Below are positions 63,501 to 64,000 of a DNA stretch of 64,000 bases, piece by piece. This DNA comes from Rhizobium sp. N324. GTDB lineage: Bacteria > Pseudomonadota > Alphaproteobacteria > Rhizobiales > Rhizobiaceae. Every line of letters starts with the position of its first letter. Positions within the stretch are counted from its first letter, which is position 1. Both the position numbers and the translations under genes were made by a program. The notes below the pieces were generated by a model that saw nothing but the letters and a program-made list of their open reading frames with translations, had not been told where the DNA came from and ran no database searches. The stretch is from NCBI RefSeq assembly GCF_001664485.1, contig NZ_CP013630.1:4445501-4509500 (forward strand), written 5' to 3'.

Positions 63501-63772
63501 GGCATCGCCTCGACGGTGCAGACAGAAAATCGGGCATTGGGCGGCGAAATCTTTTCCTCGCCGGTGACCAGCGCCACATTCTGCGCGCCGACCTTCTCCA
63601 CCACCCGCGTATAGACCTCGCGCGCCAGCAGCCGGAGCGGCAGGCCGATCACGCCGGTCCCGTGCGCGACCATGCGCTCGATGGCATAATGGGTCTTACC
63701 GGTATTGGTCGGCCCGAGCACCGCGGTCACACCGCGTCCGCTCAGAATCATCGGCTGCGAAGTCAGAGTCAT
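60539..63772 (-). CDS. Suv3-like DExH helicase with long disordered RG/NR-rich tail
   Basis: 1077 residues from the chosen ATG; 31 more codons are open upstream but lack ribosome-site support. Residues about 10-400: helicase core with Walker A GPTNTGKTHYA, DEVQ box (VAIDEVQLAGD) and motif VI QIAGRAGRHVRDG, as in mitochondrial Suv3. The middle region follows rhizobial Suv3 homologues (LVENLGVLFRRDVTEEVKSL). From about residue 815 the chain is Ala/Glu/Thr-rich, then Gly/Arg/Asn/Asp repeats (DRGERNRRPGGGEGG, GDRQDRKDRGERND). RNA unwinding in mRNA decay is the likely function; the tail may drive RNA binding or condensation. Confidence 0.88.
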   Translation of the reverse strand: MTLTSQPMILSGRGVTAVLGPTNTGKTHYAIERMVAHGTGVIGLPLRLLAREVYTRVVEKVGAQNVALVTGEEKISPPNARFSVCTVEAMPRETKAAFVAIDEVQLAGDLERGHIFTDRILHLRGREETLLLGAATMQPILQQLLPGITIVERPRLSHLFYAGQKKITRLPQRSAIVAFSADEVYAIAELIRRQRGGAAVVLGALSPRTRNAQVALYQAGDVEYLVATDAIGMGLNLDVDHVAFAQDRKFDGYQFRNLNPGELGQIAGRAGRHVRDGTFGVTGQVSPFDEELVQRIEGHEFDNVKVLQWRTTEMDFSSIQSLRISLEAGPRVPGLTRALPAVDQQALEQLSRYPEVIDLADRPARVEKLWEACALPDYRRITPAQHADLISTLFSDLVRYGTVNEQFLAEQVHRSDRTDGEIDTLSARIAQIRTWTYVSNRPGWLADPTHWQEKTREIEDRLSDALHERLTKRFVDRRTSVLMKRLRENAMLEAEISVNGDVFVEGHHVGQLSGFRFTPVAGTDGPDAKAVQAASQKALALEFEARAARIHAAGNSDLAIGSDGLIRWIGDPVARLSGSEHVMRPRVILLADEQLTGNARDHVAARVERFVNHHISTVLKPLDDLSRAEDLQGLAKGLAFQLVENLGVLFRRDVTEEVKSLDQEARASMRRYGVRFGAYHIFVPALLKPAPAELITLLWALKNDGLDKPGYGDLIPVLAAGRTSVVTDPSFERMFYKLAGFRFLGKRAVRIDILERLADIIRPLLQWKPGQANRPEGAYDGRRFTTTTAMLSILGATLEDMEEILKGLGYRADAVKAEEASAHLATQDAASGPTATAETPADETAEKADHDDADGAAEETAAEPSATEAASVDVDTPVATETAAPDQAIEASAPDDASAPTETASTPEASASGEAGEPAEPKPVLLWRLGGRNDNQRQARGGHGDRRGGQGQERGQNQDRGERNRRPGGGEGGEGNRGGEGRDNNRHNRGKDGGGRDGGRPQQTRSDRNNQPRGDQPRGDRQDRKDRGERNDRNDRNNNRGGSQPLRFEAKPPRKEKPIDPDSPFAKLAALKEQMKK

Positions 63773-64000
63773 GGTCCATGCAAATGAGGCAGGCAGCCCC
63801 CGGGAAAAGAGTGCCTCCGCGAGGGAAGCCAGAGAACACATGGACAGCCGCCGCCGCAAACGCAAGGGCAGATTTCAAAATGCTTCGGCGATTACGACCT
63901 TTGCGAGTCAGGCGCGGCGCCCGGATCCGCGAATCGGAACAGCGTGAGAACGAATCAGCGACGAATCGCTGACTCCTGCTGATTCAGCTTTTGTTCACGG
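63773..64000. other. Upstream region of the helicase gene, no gene seen
   Basis: No conserved frame on either strand. A hairpin TCAGCGA-CGAA-TCGCTGA lies at 63955-63972 close to the window edge, of unknown meaning. The helicase promoter should lie here. Confidence 0.5.

Noticed and set aside
63955..63972. Hairpin TCAGCGA-CGAA-TCGCTGA as a terminator
   Set aside because: No T-run on either strand and the neighbouring gene is outside the window.

Overview
The window is a contiguous piece of a GC-rich alphaproteobacterial chromosome, almost certainly Rhizobium (R. etli/leguminosarum clade). This rests on gene content and order (ftsK-amtB-glnK; helicase-S4-fdxA-carD-rpoH2), a SAM-II riboswitch before metA, RirA-type iron operators and a probable BacA-related transporter. 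There is no insertion sequence, prophage, CRISPR array or rRNA. Nearly all the DNA is housekeeping or stable accessory metabolism, tightly packed, with many long spurious antisense frames caused by high third-position GC.

Layout. 0-8 kb: 5' part of ftsK (runs off the left edge), the nitrogen pair glnK-amtB behind a candidate sigma-54 promoter, tesB, a UbiH-type hydroxylase, then Trm112, Lon-N, CnoX-type thioredoxin and a Pro-tRNA editing deacylase. 8-12.5 kb: tRNA-Gly(GCC), an HNH nuclease, an MlrC-type M81 protein and a glycoamylase-fold protein related to cyclic beta-1,2-glucan enzymes. 12.5-16.4 kb: fbpABC ferric iron importer with two iron-responsive operator matches. 16.4-22.2 kb: lysine/pipecolate catabolism (amaB, amaA, hglS) with a divergent LysR regulator and a stand-alone RAM-domain protein.

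22.3-34 kb is the most unusual part. A leftward operon encodes a carrier protein, an acyl-CoA-dehydrogenase-like flavoenzyme, an amino acid:[carrier protein] ligase, a DUF1839 protein, a GH2 glycosidase and a GT4 glycosyltransferase. It is followed by an 1103-residue fusion of a polysaccharide flippase with two alpha/beta-hydrolase domains, and faces a second GT4 gene. I read this as a candidate pathway that charges an amino acid onto a carrier protein, oxidises or passes it on, and links it to a surface glycan. The chemistry is not known from the sequence.

34-37 kb holds the complete EF-P system (epmB, epmA, efp). 37-42 kb is a GntR-controlled polar amino-acid ABC importer with a DadA-like oxidase. 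41.8-45.5 kb is an amino-sugar catabolic operon (GntR, NagB-II-type SIS, NagA, SIS) with repeated operator-like elements, then galM. 46.8-47.8 kb is metA under a SAM-II riboswitch and terminator. 48-55 kb holds a BacA-like ABC transporter whose nucleotide-binding motifs are degenerate, a secreted DUF5666-like protein, an ABC-F ATPase, thiamine diphosphokinase and a MarR/DHA2 efflux pair. 55.7-64 kb holds an M48 lipoprotein protease, rpoH2, a possible small ORF and sRNA terminator, carD, fdxA, an S4 RNA-binding protein and a Suv3-like helicase with a long disordered RG/NR-rich tail.
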